Under the pieces are notes generated by a model that worked only from the letters and a program-made list of their open reading frames with translations, was not told where the DNA came from and made no database searches. A DNA stretch of 64,000 nt. Origin: Eucalyptus grandis (Eukaryota > Streptophyta > Magnoliopsida > Myrtales > Myrtaceae). The position numbers and the translations under genes are program-made. The stretch spans positions 13,941,398 to 14,005,397 of the forward strand of contig NC_052618.1 in NCBI RefSeq assembly GCF_016545825.1, read 5' to 3'. Shown here in pieces: positions 12,440-23,160 of the stretch; position 1 is the stretch's first letter; every line of letters starts with the position of its first letter.

Positions 12440-13197
12440 CCTCCTCTATTGCCCTTTGACACCACAGTAATGACAGTTCCCTTTATCAATCATGGGTTTT
12501 GGTTGCATAACAGGTTTGGCAGGCCTCTTCCATTTATTCTTCTTTAAAATGGTCTTACTCTTTGAAGAAGAAGCCTTAGCCATAGCCACTACATTTGGCC
12601 TCGTGTTATGCATTTCCTTCTCATAAACTACCAACATGCTATGTAACTCAGCAAGAGTTTTCTCCATCTTATGCATGTGGAAGTTTTGGACAAAACCGAG
12701 AAGGAATCGGGTAAAGATTGGAGGATCAAATCCACAGCTAACTCATTGTCCATAACGAGATTCAGCCTAGCCAATTCTTCAATGTGCCGATCATTTTCAA
12801 AGCATGATCATTAACATGATCCTTCAGCCATCCTCATACGGTACAATGCCTTAGATATCTCATATCTAGAGGTTCGACCATTCTCATCAAAGTATTCCTT
12901 TAAGTGCAAAATGATCGACCCAAGATCTTCCATAGATTCATACTTCTTCTGTAATTCATTATTCATAGAAGCAAGCATATATGACCTAACTTTTAAGTCA
13001 TCATCACGCCACTTATCATAAGTGACTCGCTCCTCTTGGGTCCCACCCTCGAAAGAAGGTTGGCATCTTTTCATCAAGCACATACCCAATTTTTCTGAAT
13101 TAAGAACAATTCTCAAATTCCTCACCCAATCAGTAAAATTGGGTCCAATCAAACAATTATTGTCAAGTATAGAAGCGAGTGGGTTTGTGGTTACCAT
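12440..13197 (-). pseudogene. Copia-1 gag (UBN2-type) with ruined zinc knuckle
   Basis: The minus strand opens with MVTTNPLASILDNNCLIGPN and continues NFTDWVRNLRIVL, KWRDDDLKVRSYMLASM and ISKALYRMRMAEG, typical of copia capsid proteins. A frameshift lies between 12811 and 12676; the C-terminal part (12676-12446) has MHKMEKTLAELHSML and a CHYC zinc knuckle. The knuckle continues GVKGQ then a stop, so the His is Gln, the next aromatic codon is TAG, and the last Cys position reads Arg. Confidence 0.88.
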
Positions 13198-14557
13198 TTT
13201 TAGAGTAATAATATATCTGTTGCAGAAAATAAATTGTTAGCCGTTGTATCTTTCAAAATAACTATTTCATTTTGGCCTTTAAATGAAATAGATCCTCCCA
13301 CTAAATTTATATTCGAATCTCATACTCCTTAAGATGGGAAGCAGTAATCTTCGTTGGGTAAAGATTACTAATGGGGATTGGAGTCCCACTAGCCCAAAGT
13401 CCACCTCACCTAACAGTTATTGGTGTCCTATGAACTTAGTGAGTGAACCAGCTTGTTCAACGCATCATATGCGAGTCCCAATCATAATCTCGGCCTCTAG
13501 ACCATGAAAGCCTCACCTAACAGCTATTGGCATCATGATCATAGTTAAGTCTAGCCCATCGTCTCATGCAAGTATTGAAAACACAAATAATTCCCTCACC
13601 TAACAGTTATTGGAAATCATTTGGCTCCAACCCCACAGCATCATATGCATAATGGAGTGGTCCAATATTATAAATGGTAATTAACCCTATGTATCCATAA
13701 CCGATTAATTAACCACTATAATATTGGATCAAACCACGACGATGGAAGGCCACGAGTCCGAAACCCGTTTCGACTTAATATTCTTTGTAAGGAGATTTGG
13801 GTCATTATTAACGGTCTCACTTTGCACATTAACCGGTTTAACATGCACGATACCATAAACACAATAAATAAATAGATATCACATAATATCTATCCTATGT
13901 GGTGATCATGGAATTATGGTTCAATGGGTCTCGAGCCAAAGAGACCCATTTAGCCATTTTAATGTTTTAATTATATGGACCTGCTTTTCACTTTTTCTTC
14001 AATCTTTGAACTCTTTAAAGACCGGGCCCAAAGAGCTCACCGGTTTAATGGCTCCTCCAATAGCTCCTCTTCTCTTGTAGTATTTACATCAACAATTGAA
14101 ATACTAAACTATACTAAAATTACATATCAAGAAAAATTAAAGTAAAATAAAAGGAAGGACGCAGCCTCCATTTAATAATTACATCCCCAAAAAGAATACC
14201 TCAGTAATCATCATACATTCATCCATACAACAATCACAACAATTAGGGATTTTTCCATGATCACCACCCTTCCTTACGAGCCATAAATTCAAAATTTAAA
14301 GCTCTGAAGGCATGCATAAAATTCTGCATATCCTTTGCAAAATATAAACATCAAGTATAACAAGTTACGGATTTTTGATTCAAAATTGATTTAGTTCTAA
14401 TTTTTTGCTTTGTTGATTAAATTTATCACATAAATCAATCAACTTCTATAGGCCACATAAGAGCAAGAGAACCAATTCTCTTAACAAAAGTGAATTGGCC
14501 ATTAGAATGCAAAAATATATTTGAACTATAAATCAATTAAACGCACGAAACGCCTAA
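13198..14557 (-). other. Long 5' leader of copia-1 with a triplicated motif
   Basis: About 1.36 kb between gag and the primer site has no gene. Three copies of CCTCACCTAACAG(T/C)TATTGG (plus strand) occur near 13405, 13511 and 13592, roughly 80-105 bp apart. They may be RNA structural or packaging elements of the leader; this is inference. Confidence 0.6.
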
Positions 14558-14575
14558 GGTTGGCTCTGATACCAC
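14558..14575 (-). promoter_or_regulatory. Primer binding site of copia-1 (initiator tRNA-Met)
   Basis: On the minus strand, directly after the 5' LTR end, the sequence is GTGGTATCAGAGCCAACC. TGGTATCAGAGC is the standard plant copia primer site, complementary to the 3' end of initiator tRNA-Met. Confidence 0.9.
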
Positions 14576-15521
14576 TGTTGGGGTTTCATGAATCATGTAT
14601 AAGAAAATTAACAAAATAAACGCAGCGGAAACAAAGATATATTTTAGACATGATTCTCCTAAGGCGTTGTTCGTACGTTTTAATCAAAAATCTAAACAAG
14701 AAAAGGGAGTTAAACGTATTACCTCTCGAAGCGCGCTTTGAAACGAGTTGGTTCGGATGTTCTACAATTCGAGTCCCACAAGTGTCGGACCTCTAGTTCA
14801 GACACACCAACAACAAACGTCGAACGGAAGAGAGAACCTTCGGATATTCTCCACTTCGATTGTGCTAGCAATCACGTGGAAATGATCCACCGTATCCTCG
14901 ATGTATTATAGTCACGGCCCGAATGAGAAAACACTATACTTTCGTCTCTCGAAGAATACAAGAACACACACGTTTCTTGATTTTAACAACCCATTTTCTC
15001 TAAAAAACAAACAGCGCACACCCACCTTTCTCTATATTTCAACCCCTTGAAGTGTCGCCAAAAACAAGACGCACACCCACAGAAAATCTCTTAGTTGCAA
15101 CCTTTTTGCAGCCTTTCCTTTTAATATTTATACATGAATCAGCAACGGTTGCCGATCGTGGGATCGCAACCATTGCCGATCCTCGTTCTCATGCACGATC
15201 GAGCACGATCGTGCATGAATGGAACGGTCAGCAACCGCTGACCGTTCATGCACATTTCGTGCACGATGGTCAGCGGTTGTGCTGACCATCCATGCACGAA
15301 CAAAATGCGTGCACGACGGTCAGCAACCGCCGACCATCCCGCACGACCAGGCGAAGTGGTCAGCAAAATTTGCTGACCATTTCCACATTAATTAATCAAT
15401 TAATTAATTAATAATTAATCAAATTCCTTAAAAATAACAATAATAACATAATCCTTATATGTACAAATGGAATCCCTAGTATGTACATATTACATTGCAG
15501 CTTTAGGGCATATATCTAACA
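14576..15521 (-). repeat. 5' LTR of copia-1
   Basis: This 946-bp LTR is about 73 bp longer than its partner at 7091-7963. The extra length is in the hairpin cluster at 15250-15365, where 'ggtcagc' palindromes and 'gtgcacga' units are repeated more often. Other differences are scattered substitutions, so the insertion is not very recent. Confidence 0.9.
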
Positions 15522-15639
15522 GAAGCCGGCAAGGGGGCATCAACAAATGGCAAAGATGGGGGGCTCGGTTACAAAGAAGTGGAAGAAATGGAGAAGCTGG
15601 AACCGCAAAGGAGGAGGGCAGCTAGCAGATGGGCTCGAG

Positions 15640-15670
15640 AAGAGAGGGAGAGAGAGAGAGAGAGAGAGAC
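15640..15670. repeat. GA microsatellite
   Basis: A run of about ten GA dinucleotides inside element A, just after the copia insertion point. Confidence 0.9.
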
Positions 15671-16777
15671 CAAAGGGGAGGGAAGAGATAAAGGAGTAGC
15701 GGATGTCGGCTGGTGGGGGGAAAAAAGAAAAGAACGTGCGGAATAAGGAGGAGGAAAGAGAGACGTGCAAGAGTGAGAGTCCTGGGGGGGAGAATAAGAT
15801 AGTTAGTCAAACACAACTATCTTTGATCACTTGAGTACTTAATCAACCTTATCTTCAACTAACAATATCAATTGGTCATCCAAGACAAAGCTCAACACCA
15901 ACTTGCCCAAATTTGAAGTCCAAATGAAGACGAAAATATGACAGCCCCTCTAGCCTACGAATTTGATCCAATTGGACTTCCATTTCTTCGTCAATTTCTC
16001 CTATTTGATGTCCAAATTCGCTGAGGAAGAAGCCCACACAAAATCCACAATTTCCAATCACTAAGTAGCTCACAAAGGAGGCCAAAAATTCCTTCAAATT
16101 GGCCCATTTGAATTTCTATTCTTTTCCGAATCGTCAGGATTAATTTTTCATAAAAATCCCGAACTCGCTAAAAATTCCTCGAAAGATGAGTCGACGTTCC
16201 TAAAATAAATCGTGACATGACAAAACTTTCAATTTCTGAAATCAGGTTCGAATTCACGATTAATTTCAATCTCGACGAGATTTTAGAGTGATTTAACCCA
16301 CCGGGTAGGTTTCCAAAATTTTTACCGCGATTAACTCGTGATTGATGTATATCGAGTCACAATGTACATCTTTGACCTGTTGGCGACTCTCAGTTGTTGT
16401 GAAAACCTTGATATTTCAAATACGAACACAGGGTATCCAAAACGACAGAAAAATTGGTCTAGTGCCAATCGACGAGAATTTTGCAATCGGGTGGAATCAC
16501 TCACACTTTGATCATGTATCTCAGCCGAATCGACCTATCCCTGATCTCTGGTCGATTTTGATAATGTCATAATGACTCTTGCAGATTAACACGATCAATC
16601 AGACGATTTCTAGTCAAATTCTCAAGTCTATTGCATGTATATTCCTTAATGGCTTTACCAGATAGGCTAGTTATCTCATGAGCGACCAACTCTGAGAAAA
16701 GAACTATAGGCGCGTCACTAAAAAGCCCAACTTATTCGATCGAAAACAGAACCTGAAAATCAGGATGTCACAACAAT

Positions 16778-17570
16778 AGCATGGCCCCTAATATAAATAC
16801 CTCCAGACATCCGGTAATATGGACTTTGACCTTCTCTTCTGCAAACTTGGCCTGTTTGTTTTGGCCTTTGAAAAAAAAAAAATTACCGACCAACTTTCCT
16901 CTAGAAGTAGAATAATGTTGCAATTTTATAAAAAACTTATGAAAAAGAATAAGTGATTACATATATCAACATTTGTTCATCTTATATTCATAGATAAAAC
17001 CGGAGTGGAGAGAATATTCGCTTTTGTAATTGTCACAAGGTAAACTTTACCTATATGATTGTCTCGTGGCAAGCCATGTCGCATTATCTTGTCACATGGC
17101 CTATATTGGTCCAATTAGAATAAGTTTTGTAATTTGTCATCTTCAAGCGTCCTTAATCTATTATATTTAAAATTAAACTTAAGAATGGATAAAAAGCAAG
17201 TACATTATTCTTAAGTATAATCTTCCAACAAAGGCAATAAATAAAAAAATCTTGAAATACATTTCGATTACCCTTCCCAAAATTCATCTTCTTTGGACTT
17301 ATGTCATTGATTTTATTTTTGAAAAAAAAAAGCAATTAAAGATAAAGTGTCTCTAGATATATAATTAATCCTTTTGATCTGAAAATAATTCAAAAAGAGA
17401 AAAATATCATATTGAATGAATACCACCCATAATTTGAAGTACAGTTCGTGTTAACTATGTGAATAAAAGCATCAATTATCCATTTAACTCAAAAATAAAT
17501 TGAAAATAATCTGAGGGATAACTTATTTTATTACTTGAATAAATTCTACTTAATATTCACTAAGTATATA
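16778..17570. other. Intergenic sequence between elements A and C
   Basis: AT-rich unique-looking sequence that was contiguous with 4834-5080 before element A inserted. No gene or known element is visible; short ORFs here lack any family signature. Confidence 0.6.
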
Positions 17571-17722
17571 TGTCATGTCTCGATTCTTGAGCGCGTGCCC
17601 ATCCCTCGGTGGTTGATTAAATTGCGACATCCTATTGCGCGTCACCAACCCATTCATTTTAATGCGCATGCGGAAGTGAACTAATACCCCTGACAACAAC
17701 CAACACAGGATAGTGAAATAGC
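17571..17722 (-). mobile_element. Truncated A/B/C-family element, copy C
   Basis: The first 150 bp match the low-coordinate end of element A: TGTCATGTCTCG, 'gagcgcgtgccca', 'acccattcattttaatg' and 'caacacaggatag'. It is then interrupted by the SIRE-like LTR. The remainder is not found on the far side of the SIRE element or of the N gap. Confidence 0.75.
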
Positions 17723-18723
17723 TAGTACGAGTACCTAGAGGGGGGGTGAATAGGTATACAAAAATTTCTCGAAGCTTGCACGATATCAATTAGAGTATTT
17801 AAAAAAATTCAATCGCAAGATTAAGTAAGGGAAAGAGAGAATTGAACACTCGGTTTATAGTGGTTCGGCTTGATTCAAGCCTACGTCCACTCTTCTGCAC
17901 TGACAGCCGATTGGCTGGATTCCACTATGATCAAAGAGTTGTTACAGTGTTGATCTTCCTTGATTTCTAGGTGTAGATCATCTACCACACTCACTCAAGG
18001 CGTCACCAAGTATAAACACTCTCTGTATACAATTTCGCTTAGTCTCAACTAACAATCAAGGATCTTCGTACTGGAATTTTTCTATCGATCACACACTTAA
18101 AACAACTTGAACGTCTTCCTTTATACTCCTTCATGCCATCATAGCCGTTGGCACTTACCAAAGGAATTCCTCCAATCTACCCGTTGGACGGAATCAATCA
18201 AGAAGATCATCCGAGCTATTTAAGGAATCGATGATAGCCCATCAATCGTTCGCCCATACAATCAAGATCTCGGTTTCCAAGAATAGAATAATCCAAAATT
18301 ATTTCGTCGACCATCGGATCTTCAATCGATCTTAAATAAGAATTAAAGAATCCGAAATGATTATCCAACCAAAGAATCTATTCTAGAGGATAGGACCGAA
18401 TCCTTAACCATAAACCTCGGCTTTGGATTTCCTTCAACACTGGATTAGAAAAACTGTCAGTGAGAATAAAGTCTTGAGTCCTGAGTCTTAAGACTTGAGA
18501 CTTGAGACTTAAGTCTTGAGTCTTGAGTCTTGAGACTTAAGTCTTGAGTCTTGAGTCTTGAGACTGAAGTCTTGAGTCTTGAGTCTTGAGACTTAAGTCT
18601 TGAGTCTTGAGTCTTGAGAACAAAGTCTTCAGACTTTAAACTAACGGTCTCTGAACATGCAGACTTTAGACTGAAAGAAACGTTTTGTCAGCTTCAAAAT
18701 ATTCTGAAAAGATTTCTCCAACA
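17723..18723 (-). repeat. 3' LTR of the SIRE-like element
   Basis: The inner edge is clear: the minus strand reads polypurine tract AAAAGGGGGAGAT and then TGTTGGAGAAATC, starting the LTR at 18723. The outer edge is approximate. The LTR includes a 28-bp tandem repeat at 18470-18622. No second LTR is in the window for comparison. Confidence 0.75.
18470..18622. repeat. 28-bp minisatellite of 'gtcttga' words in the SIRE-like LTR
   Basis: About five units of 'acttaagtcttgagtcttg' plus 'agtcttgag', with the heptamer GTCTTGA inside each. AGACTTAAGTCT palindromes join the units. It lies in the U3-like part of the LTR, near the polypurine side. Confidence 0.85.
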
Positions 18724-18737
18724 ATCTCCCCCTTTTT
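18724..18737 (-). promoter_or_regulatory. Polypurine tract of the SIRE-like element
   Basis: The minus strand reads CAAAAAGGGGGAGAT next to the LTR start. This strong purine run is in the right place to prime plus-strand synthesis. Confidence 0.8.
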
Positions 18738-19534
18738 GATGGTGACAAAACTTTCTTGAAGATTTGAACAACTTTGACCTACAAACATTTCTCAAGCAAT
18801 ATGGCTAACTCATAAAGATTAATAAAACAAACTGGACTCGCATCCACAGAAAATTGGTTAGTCTTTCATGAGAAACACCATATAACAACACTTGAATAAA
18901 TGCAACCAGTCAAGTTCATAATCCACAGTCAATTCAGTCAAATTCACACCCAAGTTCAAAATCTCAAGTCATACTCAAAACTAAACATAACCACAAAGGT
19001 CAAAGTAAAAAAATGATGATGAAATGATAGTTCAAATTTGTTCTCCCCCTTTTTGTCAGCATTGAAAAGGGTGAGAAAAGAGTCATGTATGCTTGGGAAT
19101 GCGCACGATCTGGAAATCCCCAATGGACTGGACTACTCCTTCGAGCTTCTTCAGGTCTTCTCGCAGATGAGCTACCTCTTCTCTCTTGGCATTTGCTTGA
19201 AGTTGCATAGCGAGGTCTTTGAATTTATCTTCCAGAGAGACTGAAGATGCTTGTCCAAAGATGCTTCAAAGCTTGGATTTCACAGTCTTAACATATATCT
19301 CGGGTTACGCATTTCCGAAGAATATTCATGATACTACGAAAATCTGCATAATCATCCGTCCGTGTACCGGCATTAACTTTCTCGATGGTGTGAATGCAGA
19401 CGATGGAGCTTCTGTTTGGTCTGGCAGATTTGGAATCGAAGTATCACCTTCTTCAGCAATTGAGAGACTCCGAACTTCTTCCGGGTCTTCCGGAGATTAT
19501 CTTAGATCTTCAGCAAAGCATGAGGTGTAGACCT

Positions 19535-21131
19535 CTCTTGCTCACTAACTCCCCTCTCTAGGACATCGAAATGAGAAGAGTGAAGATCATGCTCTTGATT
19601 TCCCTTCTCTCCAGCATTTATCAGCATGATCTTTTCTTTTCTCCTTCTTCCTCAACTTCTTTCTCCTTCTTTCTCTTCTTCTTCTTCTCTCGCTCTACGA
19701 AGTTCTGTCGGATAAGACACGTAACGTCTTTTTCTTGTCAATGGTGGTATAGTGGGATCTTCATCATCTTCATCCTCATCTTCTTCCTCCAAGATAGGAG
19801 TTCTTTTCCTCTTTTTCAATGAAGCACCAATGGCCTCCTTTCCTTTCCTTTTTGAAACAGACTGGACTGGAGATTTCACTTTGAATTTCTCCATTGCCTT
19901 AGAGAGTTCTTGCAGACGCATCTTCATTAACATTTTCAACCCTACCACCATCTTATCACACGATCGAACACAAAAAGTATGTGGCGCTTCAATATTCAAA
20001 TGTCTGAAGATCTTGGTCACTGCACCAGGGATAAGGCAATTGTCCTTTGTCTTTTGACACCGCTCTGTACATATGGAAAAGAATAGTGTGCGGGAGAGAA
20101 AACTTCCTTCCTGAGTTGATTGCATACATCAACTTTGCTTCAGAAAGAGACACAGAAGTCTTTGACGTAGACTTCGGTCTGAGACAATTAATCACGATCT
20201 TGTGAAGCACAATGTTGATGGCATTCATCCTGGAATAGATAATTTTCTTATCTACATCCCTATCCTTGACAAGATCCGAGTAGCTCGAGCAGGGTGAGAC
20301 TTTGATTGGGAGATAGCGTCCCGTTCAACTCCAATTATGTCCGCCAACATACTCACATCTACCACATAGACTTGGTCTCGAACACTGAATGAAATTCTAT
20401 TCGCATCCAAAAAGCTAAGATTTGAATAGAAATAAGCAGTTGATCATATCCGTCTCGTAGAGTCGAGAAAGTCTCAAGTTGAAGCAAATTCAACTTCTCT
20501 CTTAAGTTCAAGTTGATGGAATCCAGAAGTCAAAATCAACACTTCTAGGATTGATTATCCCTCTTTTCAACAGCCCGGAATACACTTTTCCCGATCCTTG
20601 GATTTAAACAAATCCATCTTATTTCCTTTCACCTTTGCTGCCACACCCATTCTCGGGTTTAAATTCAAGGAACATTTTGTCATCATCGTTCCCGTCAATC
20701 GATTTTGTCCTGCATACGAGGATCACTTGGAATGTTCGCAAGAGCCTCGCTCTCGCTCTTCCTTTCGGAGCAATTCCCAACTCTTCCATTTTCCGCAGAA
20801 AAAGATACTCATTTCCATAATTTTTGTCCTTTAGAAAGTCATCTATATAATTTAATGAAGAACCGGTGCTTTTCAACGCACGATAAAGCTTATAGATAAC
20901 AGAAGGTCTTTGGACTCTTATTGGGTCAGCTTCCTCGATTATCTCTTCTTCCAAATTTTGACTTGCACTTTGAGAGACAGGAGATGCTGAATGACATGGA
21001 GGAGAGCGAATCGGACTTTGTCGCTGACTTGGTAAGTCTTCTTCCTCTGTGAGATCGAAGTGAGTCGGTCCCTTCTCCATTCTTTGCGGTCCCCTGTTTG
21101 CGATTCTTGATGATTTCCTCGAAGACGACAT
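19535..21131 (-). pseudogene. Extra 3' ORF of the SIRE-like element (env-like position), broken
   Basis: The minus-strand ORF opens at ATG 21131 with MSSSRKSSRIANRG and continues to 20619: acidic/Ser-rich segment, then IYKLYRALKSTGSSLNYIDD, LRKMEELGIAPKGR and FLEFKPENG. Further pieces follow in other frames at 20228-19989 and 20125-19652, ending in Lys/Glu-rich coiled-coil-like sequence (EEEDEDEDDEDP, EEEEEKEGE). In SIRE-type copias an extra ORF follows pol in this position and has been called envelope-like. I see no clear transmembrane or fusion features, so the name reflects position only. Broken by several frameshifts. Confidence 0.65.
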
Positions 21132-21555
21132 CTTTCTTTGTCTATTTGAGGATTCCTTCACTTGCTTTTCCCAAGAAAAGATGACCACTATCTCTACAAT
21201 GAACAAAGAGTAGAAACAAGACGTAGAGGAGAGTGCTTTTTAGGGTTTTGAAAATTGGGGTAGAATAACCGTATATATATATGCCTCGGATTTGAAAAGG
21301 GAAGTTTAAACGGTACAAGGAAAGTGTACAAACAATTTTTTAAATCAATAACTGCCAAAATTAACTTTCTTTAAAAAAGACAAGATTTCAAAATTTCACA
21401 CGAATTATATCTGAATAATAGAACGTACCTTTTAGATAAAATAAACGAGAATTCGTACCTTTTAGATTAAATAGCTACTTACAGTCTTTAGCCACGAATG
21501 CTTGAGTCTTAGGATTTAGAGTATAAGAGATCAGAGTCTTAGAGTTGGTGAGTCT

Positions 21556-23120
21556 CTAGACTTTAACTTCTTCAAGCTTCAAAATGTTGAGTCTCGAGCG
21601 GATAAAGTCGAACTGATTCTTCTCCAAAGGCTTTGTGAATATGTCCGCTAGTTGACTTTTTGAATCGACAAATTGAATCGAGATTTCTCCATTTTGAATA
21701 TGATCTCTAATAAAGTGATGACGAATCTCAATATGCTTTGCTCTTGAATGAAGGATTGGATTTTTGGTGAGATTGATAGCTGGTATTGTCACATCTCGAT
21801 TTCATTGCATGAGTCTTCAATGCCAAAGTCTTATAGCTGTTGTTTTATCCATAGAATTTGCGAACAGCAACTTCCAAGAGCTACATACTCTGCTTCTGTT
21901 GTTGAGAGAGCTACAGTGCTTTGCTTCCTTGAAAACCAAGACACTGTCCTGTTTCCAAGCAGTTGACAAGTTCCGTAAGTGCTCTTTCTATCGACTCGCA
22001 ACCGGCCGATCAGCATCCGAGTATCCTAGAAGATTAAAGTCTCCCCTCTTTGGATACCAAAGACCGATGCTTGAAGATGAAGCAACGTATTTGATAATAC
22101 GTTTCACGGCAATGAGATGTGATTCTCTAGATCCGATTGAAACCTAGCACGATACAAACACTAAACAAAATATCGGGTCTAGAAGCAGTAAGATAAAGAA
22201 GTGAACCAATCATGCTCCCGTACAGCTTTTGATCTACTTTCTTCCCTTCTTCATCCTTGTCTATCTTCGAGAACATGACATTTGTATGTCGGTCTTTTGC
22301 ACTTTTCCAATCCAAACCTTTTGACAAGATCATTCGCATATTTTTCTTGATGGATGAAAGTTCCTTCCTTCATTTGTTTTACTTGGAGTCCAAGAAAGAA
22401 TGTTAACTCTCCCATCATACTCATTTCAAATTCATCCCGCATAGACTTAGAAAATTTCTTGCAAAGACTTTCATTAGAGGATCCAAAAATAATGTCATCA
22501 ACATATATTTGAACAAGTAAAAAGTTTTTGTTTTCCTTTTGATAAACAAAGTAGTATCTACTTTACCTTTGACAAAACCATTCTGTAATAAAAACTTACT
22601 TAGTCTCCGTCGTACCAAGCTCGAGGTGCTTGCTTTAGACCATACTGAGCCTTTTCGCTTCGAAGACCGAGTTTGGCTTCTTTGGGTCTTCAAACCAGGC
22701 GGTTGTTCCACATAAACTTCCTCATGGATAAATCCATTTAGGAAAGCACTTTTGACGTCCATTTGGAATAACCTGAAATTTTTGTAACAAGCAAACGCAA
22801 GTAATAGACGAATAGCTTCTAACCTTGCAACCGGGTGCGTAAGTCTCGTCATAGTCTATTCCTTCTTCTTGCGTATATCCTTTGGCCACGAGTCTTGCTT
22901 TGTTTCGTACGACTTTTCCTTTTTCGTTCATCTTGTTCCTGAATACCCATTTGGTTCCAATGACGGATTTACCTTTTGGTTTAGATGTCAATTCCCAGAC
23001 ATCATTGATGTTGAACTGTCTGAGCTCTTCTTGCATAGCTTCGATCCAGCTTTCATCAGATAAAGCTTCTTCTATGCTTTTTGGTTCAATTTCGAGATGA
23101 GAGCCACGGTAATAGATTCT
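21556..23120 (-). pseudogene. SIRE-like reverse transcriptase and RNase H
   Basis: RT: NDVWELTSKPKGKSVIGTKW, NKARLVAKGYTQEEGIDYDE, FQMDVKSAFLNGFIHEEVY and the YVDDIIFGS box near 22486-22512 (in a shifted frame). RNase H: LTASRPDILFSVC, FSRKQSTVALSTTEAEYVAL, HSRAKHIEIRHHFIRDH and ADIFTKPLEKNQF. Frameshifts at about 22830, 22620, 22250 and 22020 make the pieces discontinuous. Sequence type differs clearly from copia-1. Confidence 0.9.
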
Positions 23121-23160
23121 TCATGCCTTTTTGATCTCGGTGCGGATTCCTTCATTAAGT

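Larger units (their letters stand above)
7091..15521 (-). mobile_element. Nested Ty1-copia retrotransposon (dead), copia-1
   Basis: Two near-identical LTRs (7091-7963 and 14576-15521), both TGTTGG..AACA on the plus strand, flank a minus-strand gag-pol remnant in the order gag, protease, integrase, reverse transcriptase, RNase H. That order defines Ty1-copia. The tRNA-Met primer site and polypurine tract are in the expected places. The flanks share a 4-bp GAAG (7087-7090 and 15522-15525), probably a decayed 5-bp target duplication. It inserted into element A. Several stops and frameshifts make it non-autonomous. Confidence 0.9.
5081..16772 (-). mobile_element. Non-coding 3.3-kb LTR-type element, copy A, split by a nested copia element
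   Basis: Read on the minus strand the element starts TGTGACATCC and ends GCGTGACA, with an exact 5-bp target duplication ACAAT at 5076-5080 and 16773-16777. Removing the nested copia (7091-15521) leaves about 3.25 kb with no credible protein gene. Both ends and internal stretches match copy B at 43014-46362, and its low-coordinate end matches the partial copy C at 17571. TG..CA ends, 5-bp duplication and no coding content fit a solo LTR of a large-LTR retrotransposon or a LARD-like element; I cannot tell which. It lies in the 3' flank of the receptor-kinase gene. Confidence 0.8.

Noticed and set aside
19219..19530. Plus-strand ORFs within the SIRE-like element's 3' region
   Set aside because: They are opposite-strand shadows of the extra 3' ORF and its flank.
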